Source: F22 sp963668535
GTDB taxonomy: Bacteria; Bacteroidota; Bacteroidia; Bacteroidales; Bacteroidaceae
Assembly (NCBI GenBank): GCA_963668535.1
Contig: OY764867.1
Location: 1,612,001 to 1,676,000 of the forward strand
DNA length: 64,000 nt
Reading direction: 5' to 3'
The position numbers were made by a program, and so were the translations under genes. This document shows, in pieces, positions 34,974 through 43,501 of this stretch (positions within the stretch are counted from its first letter, which is position 1; every line of letters starts with the position of its first letter). The notes beneath the pieces were generated by a model that saw only the letters and a list, made by a program, of their open reading frames with translations, was not told the origin of the DNA and ran no database searches.

Positions 34974-36014
34974 ATGTTACCACTATTAACCGCTGTAACT
35001 GAACCAAAGACAGGCTTTCTGACCAAGATGAACTCTTGGCTGAATATATTTGACGACTTGGCTACTTGGCTGATATACGATGTGTTTGGATTGTCTCCAG
35101 AAACACATTTGGGACAAGCATTGCACTTCTTCGTCTTGGATACGACTAAAATCATTGTATTGCTTTTCTTGATTAGTTCTATCATGGGTATTATCAATGC
35201 CTATTTCCCTATTGAGAAGCTGCGTAATTATTTGACGACTCGTAAACTCTATGGCTTGCAGTATTTGTTTGCTTCAGGGTTTGGTGCAATCACGCCATTT
35301 TGTAGCTGTTCGTCTATCCCTTTGTTTATTGGTTTTGTAAAAGGGGGGATTCCGCTGGGCGTTACTTTCTCTTTTTTGATTACCTCACCTTTGGTTAATG
35401 AGGTTGCTGTGGCTATGTTTTTGGGGGCTTTCGGAGTGAAAGCAACGTTTATTTATGTAATCAGTGGCGTGTTGTTGGGCATGTTAGGTGGTTTTATTAT
35501 GGGTAAAATGAAGCTCGAAGGTTGGCTTAGCGATTGGGTGAGAGCAATACAAAAACAGCAGGAAGATGAGAGTGCAACATTCGAAGTGGAGTTTGTGCCT
35601 TTTGTAAAACGTTTACCCTATATTGTTCAGGACGCTTGGGATATCGTACGCGGAGTGCTTATTTACGTTATTATAGGTATTGCTGTTGGTGCCGCTATGC
35701 ATGGTTATGTGCCAGAAGGGTTCTTTCAAGAATATCTATCTCCCGATAAATGGTATGCTGTGCCTCTCGCTGTTATTTTGGCTGTACCTATGTATGCCAA
35801 TGCTGCTGGAATTGTGCCTGTTGTGCAAGTTTTTGTGGCTAAGGGGGTGCCTCTTGGAACTGCTATTGCTTTTATGATGGCTGTAGTAGGCTTGTCTTTA
35901 CCAGAAGCTACACTTCTGAAAAAAGTGATGAAATGGAAGTTAATAGGTGTGTTTTTTGGGATCATTACTTTATGCATCATTCTTTCTGGATATTTTTTTA
36001 ATTCAATTTTATAA
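34974..36014 (+). CDS. ArsP-like permease (DUF318 family)
   Basis: The 346-residue protein has about eight to ten membrane segments and the conserved cysteine motif ITPFCSCSSIPLF (Cys110, Cys112) followed by FLITSPLVNE, with the second half carrying AVPMYANAAG and the related SLPEATLL. These belong to the permease family that includes ArsP, which exports trivalent organoarsenicals, and SO_0444-type metal exporters. Its place as the last gene of the ars operon favours an arsenical substrate. The start at 34974 is used; an internal ATG at 35028 is possible. A short hairpin (GCTGCC/GGCAGC, 34934-34950) lies just upstream. Confidence 0.85.
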   Translation: MLPLLTAVTEPKTGFLTKMNSWLNIFDDLATWLIYDVFGLSPETHLGQALHFFVLDTTKIIVLLFLISSIMGIINAYFPIEKLRNYLTTRKLYGLQYLFASGFGAITPFCSCSSIPLFIGFVKGGIPLGVTFSFLITSPLVNEVAVAMFLGAFGVKATFIYVISGVLLGMLGGFIMGKMKLEGWLSDWVRAIQKQQEDESATFEVEFVPFVKRLPYIVQDAWDIVRGVLIYVIIGIAVGAAMHGYVPEGFFQEYLSPDKWYAVPLAVILAVPMYANAAGIVPVVQVFVAKGVPLGTAIAFMMAVVGLSLPEATLLKKVMKWKLIGVFFGIITLCIILSGYFFNSIL

Positions 36015-36035
36015 TACTTCTCAGGTAGAAGAATC

Positions 36036-36110
36036 ATCAACCGTTTCGATAGTATAGCTCTTGTATTGTTATTATAAGTTTGTCTGTATGCATCTATCGA
36101 AACGGTTGAT
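36036..36110. repeat. 17-bp inverted repeat with 41-base spacer after the ars operon
   Basis: The arms at 36036-36052 (ATCAACCGTTTCGATAG) and 36094-36110 are perfect reverse complements. The long spacer is unlike a simple terminator, but the position just after the permease stop codon suggests it ends or attenuates transcription. Confidence 0.6.
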
Positions 36111-36184
36111 TTTATCTGTTAATTCCATAAAAATATGTATCTTTGTCTGCGAAGCGAAAGTCAACATATAATGAATTAACAAAC

Positions 36185-37000
36185 ATGCAAGAATTCAAAT
36201 CTTCACAGCAATTAGATCATCCACAGTTGCCAGCTGTTGCACACTTTCTTGGAGACTACGCAGGACATTTGTTAGGATGTGGGGTGCATACTAGTCGGGT
36301 CGTGCGCAACTCTAAGCGAATTGCGGAATCTTTTAATATGGATGTGACAGTGACTACTTTGATGCGAACTATGACTGTATCTGTCAAACCTAAAAATCTC
36401 GTAAAGGATGAAGATGGCAAAGAGTCTGCCTATACCATTGTGTTAGATGTGCCTACTGGTCCTATCTTATTTGCCCATAATGCCAATCTCAGTGCTCTAA
36501 GTTGGGATGCGTTAGATCAAAAATTGTCTCTTGATGTGTTGCGTGAGCGTTTTGAGAAAATAAAAGCATTGCCTTTAATAAATCCATGGGTTATTCTGTT
36601 GCTGGCCTCTCTTGCGAATATGTCTTTTTGTAAATTGTTTGGTGGTGGAGCGATTGCAATGGGAATTGTTTTCATCGCTACAGCAATAGGATTCCGTTGT
36701 CGCCAATTAATGATCAAGTGGAAGTTAAATCATTATATGGTTTTTATTTTGTCTGCTTTTATTGCGTCAATGTTGTGTGCTAGTAGTTTTACTATAACTC
36801 CAGCAGATAGTGAAATCGTGATGATCACTAGTGTGTTGTATTTAATACCAGGTGTACCATTAGTTAATGGTGTCGTTGATATTATTGAAGGATTTACTCT
36901 TGTTGGAGTTGCTCGCTTAATAAAAGCTTTGCTCTTAATCCTTTCGTTGGCAGTTGGTCTAGGTGCCACATTGATGATATTTAAAAACAGCTTGCTCTAA
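36185..37000 (+). CDS. Threonine/serine exporter, ThrE N-terminal half
   Basis: The ATG at 36185 gives 271 residues. The segment LGDYAGHLLGCGVHTSRVVRN matches the start of the ThrE family (DUF1212), followed by a cytoplasmic domain and about five membrane helices (INPWVILLLASLANMSFCKLFGG, LIPGVPLVNGVVDIIEG). The second half of the exporter is encoded by the next gene, as is common in Bacteroidota. The pair exports threonine and serine or related small molecules. Confidence 0.9.
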   Translation: MQEFKSSQQLDHPQLPAVAHFLGDYAGHLLGCGVHTSRVVRNSKRIAESFNMDVTVTTLMRTMTVSVKPKNLVKDEDGKESAYTIVLDVPTGPILFAHNANLSALSWDALDQKLSLDVLRERFEKIKALPLINPWVILLLASLANMSFCKLFGGGAIAMGIVFIATAIGFRCRQLMIKWKLNHYMVFILSAFIASMLCASSFTITPADSEIVMITSVLYLIPGVPLVNGVVDIIEGFTLVGVARLIKALLLILSLAVGLGATLMIFKNSLL

Positions 37001-37010
37001 TTTTTTTACA

Positions 37011-37529
37011 ATGACTATATTACAGATTACTACTGAAATACTGACAGATGCATTTTTTGCCGCTTTAGCTGGAATTGGTTTTGGGGCTATTTCTAATCCT
37101 CCACGCCGAGCATTTGTTTTTATTGCTTTATTAGCAGCAATGGGGCATGCATTACGTTTTGTGCTCATGCATCATTTTCACTATGATATTGCTACAGCAT
37201 CTTTGTATGCTGGTTTGTTGATCGGGTTTACCAGTGTGCCCTTCGGCTATTTTTGTCATTGTCCTACTACAGTATTGTATATGCCTGCACTTTTACCTAT
37301 GATTCCTGGTAAGTTTGCTTATAATACCTTGTTTAGTATAATGATGTTTTTGCAGAATATGGGCGAAAAAGCACACCGAGATATGTATATGGATGAATTC
37401 TTTTCTAATGGAATTGTGACTATATCTGTTGTCTTTTTGTTGGCGGTAGGAGCTACAATGCCTGTGTTTTTATTACCTCGTGGCGTGTATCGTATGACAC
37501 GGCATATGAAAAAAAGTGATATACAATAA
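37011..37529 (+). CDS. Threonine/serine exporter, ThrE C-terminal half
   Basis: The 172-residue protein is almost entirely membrane-embedded, with FFAALAGIGFGAISNPPRRAF at the start and the conserved LPMIPGKFAYNTLFSIM region that parallels the LIPGVPLVNG motif in the partner. It starts 10 bases after the first half and is expected to form the exporter with it. Confidence 0.88.
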   Translation: MTILQITTEILTDAFFAALAGIGFGAISNPPRRAFVFIALLAAMGHALRFVLMHHFHYDIATASLYAGLLIGFTSVPFGYFCHCPTTVLYMPALLPMIPGKFAYNTLFSIMMFLQNMGEKAHRDMYMDEFFSNGIVTISVVFLLAVGATMPVFLLPRGVYRMTRHMKKSDIQ

Positions 37530-37539
37530 TTTAGTTTTA

Positions 37540-38202
37540 ATGCACATGTCAAAACAACTACCTTTTAATATTTTTAAGTTGCTAAGCTTAGTATTGGCTA
37601 TAGCCTTGGTTTATTTACTTATTATTTGTCATACTTCTGATAATCATTCAGAGTCGCAAGCACCTGTTTTATCTCATTCTCAACAGGTATTTACTAACAT
37701 CATGAATAGAAAGAGTGTGCGTCATTATACTCAACAAGCTGTAAGTAAGGCGCAGATAGATACTTTGCTTAGAGCTGCAATGGCAGCACCGACAGCAGTA
37801 AATCGTCAACCATGGGCTTTTATTGTGATTGATAAAGTAGATGTGTTGGCAGCATTGGCAGAGCAGTTGCCTTATGCCAAAATGATAGATAAAGCTCCTG
37901 TGTGCATCATAGTGTGTGGTGATTTAAATAAAACATTTAAATCTGACGGAGCCGTAGACTATTGGGCCTTTGATTGTAGTGCAGCAACTGAAAATATGTT
38001 GCTACAAGCAGAGGCTATGGGACTTGGTGCTGTATGGACAGCTTTGTATCCAGAGAATGATAGAGTGCAATTAGTAAAAAAGATGTTGAATATTCCAGAC
38101 CATCTTATCCCGATGGCTGCAGTCCCTATTGGCCATCCAAGTGGTCATGAGAGGCCAAAGAATAAATATAAAGTGGAGAATGTATTCTATAATCAGTTTT
38201 AA
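37540..38202 (+). CDS. Membrane-anchored nitroreductase family protein
   Basis: The enzyme part from about residue 45 has the nitroreductase pattern NRKSVRHYTQQAVSKAQI, AAMAAPTAVNRQPWAF for FMN binding, DCSAATENMLLQAEAMGLGAVW and the C-terminal PIGHPSGHERPKNKY. It differs from typical cytoplasmic members by an N-terminal hydrophobic helix (LSLVLAIALVYLLIIC), so it should be tethered to the inner membrane with the FMN domain probably outside. The cysteine after the helix lacks a normal lipobox. It starts 10 bases after the ThrE gene; the start may be 37540 or 37546. The substrate is unknown. Confidence 0.85.
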   Translation: MHMSKQLPFNIFKLLSLVLAIALVYLLIICHTSDNHSESQAPVLSHSQQVFTNIMNRKSVRHYTQQAVSKAQIDTLLRAAMAAPTAVNRQPWAFIVIDKVDVLAALAEQLPYAKMIDKAPVCIIVCGDLNKTFKSDGAVDYWAFDCSAATENMLLQAEAMGLGAVWTALYPENDRVQLVKKMLNIPDHLIPMAAVPIGHPSGHERPKNKYKVENVFYNQF

Positions 38203-38259
38203 TAATGAGATACTACTGGGGCGTAATAGACTCGGGTGTAGAAAGAATTGAATAGTTTA

Positions 38260-39471
38260 ATGAAGATAGTAGAGCATATTTTGAGTATATTGGTTGTTGT
38301 TGTTGTGTTAATGGCAGCAGCTGTATCACGTGATCAGCGTATTTTGGGAAAAGGGACAAGTGACATTGTCCATAATTTAACTACTGCTTCAGGTGAAACA
38401 AATGCAGATGTAGCGAAGAGTACTAATATTCCACCAGCGCCCACAAAAAAAGAATTGAAAGCTTTAGGTGTACCTGAAGATGCATCTCTTCGGATGATCA
38501 ATCGTGCTGGACAATGGCAGCTCTCTACAGGTGGATTTATTTTTTCGTCGTATATAACAGGGCGGAAAATAGTGGGATATTCTGGACCAACTCCCTTATA
38601 TATTTATTTGATTGATGGTAAGATATCTCAAGTTATCGGAGCTATAAATGATGAAACACCTGGTTTTTGGAGAAGGATTGAGAGACGTCATCTTCTTTCT
38701 TCTTGGAATGGCTTAACGCCTGATGAGGCTAGTGAACATAAGGTTGAGGTGGTCTCAGGGGCTACTTTCTCTTCGTCAGCTGTTATTGCTAATATGCAGC
38801 AGACATTGCCTTTGATGACATCTACAAATTTAGATCCTGTGTCAAATATGCGCTTCGATTGGAGTCTGAAAAATATTGCTGCGTTGCTAGTCATGCTTTT
38901 TGGATTGTTGTGTGCGACGGTATGGAAAAAGAAAAGTTCAATTTTACGTATTATTCAGTTGATATTGAATTTCTTTGTTTTGGGGCTATGGACAGGTAGT
39001 TTTTTGTCTTTGTCTTTGCTGATTGGATGGATGTCTAATGGTTGGAATATAGCGACTGCTTTTGTGTTAATAATTGCCCTTTTATTTGCGCTTTTGATGC
39101 CTTTTTTCGGGAAGAAAACATACTATTGTACGCATGTGTGCCCTTTAGGAGCTGCACAAGAATTAGCTGGAAAAATTGGTCCTAAAAAGATCAGAATATC
39201 TCCATCTTGGATGAAAGTACTTAAGCATACACGTAAGGGAATAACTGTATTGTTATTGGCTTCTATGTGGGTAGGCGTTAGTTTTGATTGGATGCATTAC
39301 GAAGCATTTTCTGCGTTCTTGTTTTCTCCAACTACAATGACTGTATCCAGTGTTGTTGCATTGGTGTTGGCTGTTGCTTTTATTGCTTTATCTTTCATAA
39401 TTACTCGGCCTTATTGTCGTTTTGTATGCCCAACTGGTATGCTGTTGACATTGACGCAAGAAGATAAGTAG
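38260..39471 (+). CDS. NosR/RnfG-like FMN-binding and 4Fe-4S membrane protein
   Basis: From the ATG at 38260 the protein has 404 residues: an N-terminal helix, an extracytoplasmic FMN-binding domain with VSGATFSSS (Thr169 as the predicted covalent flavin site), then several membrane helices and two short cysteine motifs, CTHVCP (Cys290, Cys294) and CRFVCP (Cys386, Cys390), like those of NosR and NapH. It looks like an electron conduit from the membrane to a periplasmic acceptor. Unlike full NosR it has no C-terminal ferredoxin domain with two full iron-sulfur sets. It follows the membrane nitroreductase by 57 bases, which suggests they may work together; this is inference. Confidence 0.85.
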   Translation: MKIVEHILSILVVVVVLMAAAVSRDQRILGKGTSDIVHNLTTASGETNADVAKSTNIPPAPTKKELKALGVPEDASLRMINRAGQWQLSTGGFIFSSYITGRKIVGYSGPTPLYIYLIDGKISQVIGAINDETPGFWRRIERRHLLSSWNGLTPDEASEHKVEVVSGATFSSSAVIANMQQTLPLMTSTNLDPVSNMRFDWSLKNIAALLVMLFGLLCATVWKKKSSILRIIQLILNFFVLGLWTGSFLSLSLLIGWMSNGWNIATAFVLIIALLFALLMPFFGKKTYYCTHVCPLGAAQELAGKIGPKKIRISPSWMKVLKHTRKGITVLLLASMWVGVSFDWMHYEAFSAFLFSPTTMTVSSVVALVLAVAFIALSFIITRPYCRFVCPTGMLLTLTQEDK

Positions 39472-39523
39472 ATTGTGTGCAAAGGGTAATTTGGGGGGTG
39501 TAATAATTCTAGTGGTCAGTTTT

Positions 39524-40558
39524 ATGGGTAATAAACGGTTGTGTTTTTTGGATATTCTCAAAGGTATTGGGATTATTCTTGTTATTATAGGGCACTCTCA
39601 TGTGCAAAGTCGGGTTAGTGATTTGATTTATTCGTTTCATATGCCTCTTTTTTTCTTTCTTTCTGGTGTCCTCTTTGACGCAAAGAAAGATAAGCATGTT
39701 GTAGATTTATTAAAGCGACGATTGTTCACGATAATTGTCCCTTATATTATCTTCTATATTTTTCTTCTGCTTTTTCAAACTTACATTGAAGTACCATTAT
39801 ATGATTATAAGTATGTCAACTTTACACATCAGTTAGTGGGGCTTTTTTATGGAAGTCCGTATAAGGATTTTATGTTATTCAATGCTATTTGGTTTCTACC
39901 TACTTTGATTTCAGTGGAGGTTGTTTACTATGTAGTACAGAAAAGAGTGAAACTTAATTGGTTAAAGATATTCATCATTTTCATGTTGTTTGGTGTAGGA
40001 TGCTTTTTAGGAAAAAGAGGGCTGTCATTATTACCATGGGGAATGACGCAAGCATTAGTTGTCTTGCCATTTTATATGCTTGGACACTATTTACATCCTG
40101 TTATTCAAAAATGTGCCAATTCTGAATTTGCCTTTTTGTATATATATCGCGAAAAAGTTCCTCGGTATATAGCACCCTTTTTCTTTGTGGCTCTTTTTAT
40201 TGTCTTATATATTTTTCTTCCATCTGATATGGATATCAAATCGGCCTATATTAGTCCCCTTATTAGTGGTGTTTTGGTGGCATTTGCGGGGGTACTCTTC
40301 ATGGTTAGTGTGTCAATTTGGATACGAAATTGCTCATGGATAGAGTTTATCGGAAGAAATACATTAATTATAATCCCTATACATCAACCATTGTTGCGAT
40401 TGTATGATTTTGGTTTCTATAGTGTTTCAATTGGGAGGGATTTTGCACTAAGATACTCTACGATTTATCCCTGGGTGATTGCTTTATTAGCATTGTTCAG
40501 TTGTTTGCCTTTCATTTTCTTATGGAGAAATACATATATGCGAAGAATATATCAATGA
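39524..40558 (+). CDS. Acyltransferase 3 family membrane protein
   Basis: The ATG at 39524 gives 345 residues with about ten membrane helices. The opening RLCFLDILKGIGIILVIIGHSHV contains the family His in IIGH, and IYSFHMPLFFFLSGVLFD follows as in OafA/fucose 4-O-acetylase-like enzymes. Such enzymes add acetyl groups to surface sugars. Its acceptor is unknown. It is close to the upstream gene (52 bases) on the same strand, but a functional link is not evident. Confidence 0.88.
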   Translation: MGNKRLCFLDILKGIGIILVIIGHSHVQSRVSDLIYSFHMPLFFFLSGVLFDAKKDKHVVDLLKRRLFTIIVPYIIFYIFLLLFQTYIEVPLYDYKYVNFTHQLVGLFYGSPYKDFMLFNAIWFLPTLISVEVVYYVVQKRVKLNWLKIFIIFMLFGVGCFLGKRGLSLLPWGMTQALVVLPFYMLGHYLHPVIQKCANSEFAFLYIYREKVPRYIAPFFFVALFIVLYIFLPSDMDIKSAYISPLISGVLVAFAGVLFMVSVSIWIRNCSWIEFIGRNTLIIIPIHQPLLRLYDFGFYSVSIGRDFALRYSTIYPWVIALLALFSCLPFIFLWRNTYMRRIYQ

Positions 40559-40810
40559 TTTAGCATTTGATATGACTTGGCCATGCTGTATTGATTCCTT
40601 TTGTGATGTACATAATGTGTGTACTTTCTTCTTTGTTGCTTTCTTACTCTTTGGAGCGTCCCTTCCTATAGTCCACGGTTTTCCTTTACAGGAGGATCTA
40701 TGCGCTTTACATGTAGAGCAGATCCTTCTCCTACTACTTTTGTCTTTTTCTTCAATAGCTTCGCCCTCTTTTGAGCACCTATTGTATGTATGGCTTCTCC
40801 TGCTTCTTGT
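40559..40810. other. Gene-free stretch upstream of the rRNA leader copy A
   Basis: I see no convincing gene. An open frame at 40572-40826 encodes a leucine-rich, cysteine-containing peptide with no recognisable family and runs into the repeat; it is judged spurious. The stretch is T-rich on the plus strand. Confidence 0.5.
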
Positions 40811-40994
40811 TATATATATGATGTAGCCTTTCGTTGTCTTGTCTTTTTTCTGTTAAAAGCTCCTTCTTCTGTACTATTTCTGTTGTCTTTATTTGGTGTG
40901 TGTGTTTAAAAGCAGTACTTTAGAATCTGTAATTAGAAAACGAGGTGCATGCGGTTAACCATCCGCGTTGATTCTTTACGTTTTGTGGTTGTAT
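40811..40994 (+). repeat. Copy A of a duplicated rRNA leader segment, with a decayed promoter
   Basis: This segment matches 43502-43695 with long identical blocks (TTTTTCTGTTAAAAGC, ATTTGGTGTGT, AAACGAGGTGC) at a constant offset of 2699 bases over at least 40845-40948. It retains TTTG at 40892 but the -7 box reads TACTTTAG (40916-40923) in place of TACTTTTG. Confidence 0.85.
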
Positions 40995-41288
40995 AGCTTC
41001 TTATAGGTATAGAATAGACTCCGTTCTAGTGATTTAGACAGGCTCCAAGCTACAACCATGTGGCTATACCAATTAATAATAGTCATAAGGTACGCGAACC
41101 TTTAGACATGGCTATATACATGATGTCCATGTGCTATATGGTATAAGTATTGAAGTAGCGAGCACTGAATATGGTCTATCCATAATATACGTAACTTGCA
41201 GCTGCCCTGAGATTTACCGTAAGGCTCGTTCGTTGAACGCTTTCATCTCAAAATAACAATAAAATTATAATCTTATAAATACCAGGAA
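40995..41288. other. Spacer between leader copy A and the GH97 gene
   Basis: No gene or RNA family is recognised. The words CATGTGGCTATACC (near 41068) and ACATGGCTATATAC (near 41117) are alike, and the stretch has many stop codons, so it may be decayed sequence. Confidence 0.4.
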
Positions 41289-43238
41289 ATGAAAAAGTTT
41301 TTTATTATTTTAAGTTGTGTTTTTTTCTTCTGTCTAGGGGCATATGCGGGTAATATTCGGATAAATAGCCCTGATAAAAACCTAGTAGTAAATATTAATT
41401 TGAATATGTTGGGAGAACCTTATTATAATGTATCTTATAAAGGACAACAAATGATAGAAGATTCTCCTCTGGGAATGGTCACTAATGTGAGTGATTTCAG
41501 CAAAAACCTGAAATTGATAGATAAAAAAGAATCGTATATAAATAAAAATTATACGATAAATCGTATTAAAAAAAGTAAGGTTAACTATCAGGCTAACGAG
41601 ATAATATGTGATTATGAAACTCCCAATAAAGAAAAGATTAGTTTTATATTTCTTGTGAGTAATAACAATATTGCTTTCAAATATTCTTTAGCTCAGAATG
41701 GGGAGACAGCTCGTTGCATTGTAGAAAAAGAATTCACTGGGTTTCGATTTCCCTCTTTTAGCACAACTTTTCTCACTCCACAGGCAACACCAATGATCGG
41801 GTGGATGAAGACCAAACCAAGTTATGAAGAAGAGTACGTTCCTGATGAACCTATCGGTACCCCATCCAAATACAGTATCGGATATACTTTCCCTGCATTA
41901 TTTCATGTCGGAGATAACGGCTGGGTTTTAATCTCCGAAACAGGAGTTAGTAGCCTATACTGTGGAAGTAAACTAAGTGAAGCTAGCAAAGATGGAGTTT
42001 ATACGGTTGCTTTTCCGGAAGAAGGAGAAAACAACGGAATAGGGAATGCTTGTCCCGCTATATCATTGCCCGGAGAAACACCTTGGCGCACTATTACTGT
42101 TGCTGATAATTTAAAACCAATTGTTGAAACTACTATTCCTTTCGATGTAGTCGATCCCTTGTATGAACCTTCTCAAGAGTATAAATTCGGACGTTCAACC
42201 TGGAGCTGGCTCGAATGGCAGGACGGAAGCATTAATTATGACGACCAAAAAAAGTTTATCGATTTGTCCGCTCAATTAGGTTATGAATTTGTATTGGTTG
42301 ATAACTGGTGGGATACCCGTATAGGACGTGATAGAATAGAGGAACTGTCTAAATACGCCATGTCGAAGAATGTTAACCTCTGTTTGTGGTACAATTCTAA
42401 CGGTTTCTGGAATGACGCTCCACAAGGACCTAAAAACTGTATGTCTACATCTGTTGCCCGTAAAAAAGAAATGGCATGGATGAAGAGCATCGGGATAAAA
42501 GGTATAAAAGTCGATTTCTTTGGTGGAGATAAGCAAGAAACGATGAAACTTTATGAAGATATCCTCTCTGATGCCAATGATTTTGGTTTAGTCGTTATTT
42601 TCCATGGTTGTACATTGCCTCGCGGCTGGGAACGCATGTATCCTAATTTTGTGGCTAGTGAAGCGGTCTTGGCTTCCGAAAACCTGATATTTACACAACA
42701 TGCCAATGATATGGAGGCATACAATGCTTGTCTGCATCCTTTTATCAGAAATAGTGTTGCTTCCATGGATTTTGGACCCGTATTGCTAAATAAGCGTCAC
42801 AATAGAGAAAACAATGGAGGAACTATTCGTAAAACTACCGAAATCTTTCAGTTGGCTACTGCTGTCCTATTCCAGAGTTCGGTACAGAATTTCGGGATAA
42901 CGCCTAATAATCTGACCGATTATCCTGCCTTCGTGATTGATTTTATGAAAAAAGTACCTACTATATGGGACGAAACAGTTTTTATAGACGGCTATCCTGG
43001 CAGGTATGTAGTGTTGGCACGCCGTCATGCCGATAGGTGGTTTGTGGTAGGGATAAATGCCGAAAAGCAAGTGAAAGAATTGAGATTAAACCTTCCGATG
43101 TTGTCAGGGAAGCCAGTATATATCTATTCTGACAAGAGCGATCGTTCTCCTCAGATACAGCAATCCACACTAAATACCAGTGGTGAGATAACATTGTCTA
43201 TTGAGCCAGAAGGTGGAGTTATAATAACAAGCAAATAA
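41289..43238 (+). CDS. Glycoside hydrolase family 97, probable retaining alpha-galactosidase
   Basis: The 649-residue protein has a signal peptide (SCVFFFCLGAYAG), an N-terminal beta-sandwich, a TIM barrel from about 298 (KFGRSTWSWLEWQDGSINY, VLVDNWWD) and a C-terminal beta domain. The barrel carries Asp409 in GIKVDFFGGDKQ and Glu464 in VLASENL. In the retaining GH97 alpha-galactosidase of Bacteroides thetaiotaomicron the nucleophile and acid/base are, as I recall, Asp415 and Glu470, the same spacing of 55, so a retaining mechanism is likely and not the inverting SusB type. It lies alone between two copies of the rRNA leader, and a cut-off gene fragment follows. Confidence 0.92.
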   Translation: MKKFFIILSCVFFFCLGAYAGNIRINSPDKNLVVNINLNMLGEPYYNVSYKGQQMIEDSPLGMVTNVSDFSKNLKLIDKKESYINKNYTINRIKKSKVNYQANEIICDYETPNKEKISFIFLVSNNNIAFKYSLAQNGETARCIVEKEFTGFRFPSFSTTFLTPQATPMIGWMKTKPSYEEEYVPDEPIGTPSKYSIGYTFPALFHVGDNGWVLISETGVSSLYCGSKLSEASKDGVYTVAFPEEGENNGIGNACPAISLPGETPWRTITVADNLKPIVETTIPFDVVDPLYEPSQEYKFGRSTWSWLEWQDGSINYDDQKKFIDLSAQLGYEFVLVDNWWDTRIGRDRIEELSKYAMSKNVNLCLWYNSNGFWNDAPQGPKNCMSTSVARKKEMAWMKSIGIKGIKVDFFGGDKQETMKLYEDILSDANDFGLVVIFHGCTLPRGWERMYPNFVASEAVLASENLIFTQHANDMEAYNACLHPFIRNSVASMDFGPVLLNKRHNRENNGGTIRKTTEIFQLATAVLFQSSVQNFGITPNNLTDYPAFVIDFMKKVPTIWDETVFIDGYPGRYVVLARRHADRWFVVGINAEKQVKELRLNLPMLSGKPVYIYSDKSDRSPQIQQSTLNTSGEITLSIEPEGGVIITSK

Positions 43239-43247
43239 ACAATAATA

Positions 43248-43418
43248 ATGGAAAAATACTTACTAATACTTAGTGTTGTTCCATTGTTTGCTTTGTCACT
43301 CTTAATGTCTAGGAATACAAATACGGATTCTTCGAAAAAAATTGCAGGACATTATTCACCTACTTCAAAGGCAGCGATGTTCCGACTACTGCAATGCTTG
43401 GATTTTTTTATACTATAA
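43248..43418 (+). pseudogene. Truncated gene fragment with a signal-peptide-like start
   Basis: A 56-codon frame starts 9 bases after the GH97 stop (MEKYLLILSVVPLFALSLLM, then RNTNTDSSKK) and looks like the N-terminus of a secreted glycan-acting protein. It ends abruptly in a stop after FFIL, without a recognisable domain. The likely explanation is the start of the next gene from the donor locus, cut at the insertion boundary. It could also be a genuine small protein. Confidence 0.45.
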
Positions 43419-43501
43419 ATATACCGAGTATTAGTGAAATACAAAAGAATGCATGATGAAAAGTCATCGATTTAATTTTGAGATTATGTGGATAATTCTC
43501 A

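Noticed and set aside
37540..37640. Lipoprotein signal on the nitroreductase
   Set aside because: The cysteine is preceded by LII, which lacks the small residue at -1 of a normal lipobox; a membrane anchor is a better reading.
40572..40826. Open frame for an 84-residue leucine-rich peptide
   Set aside because: No recognisable family, odd composition, and it runs into the repeated rRNA leader segment; judged chance.
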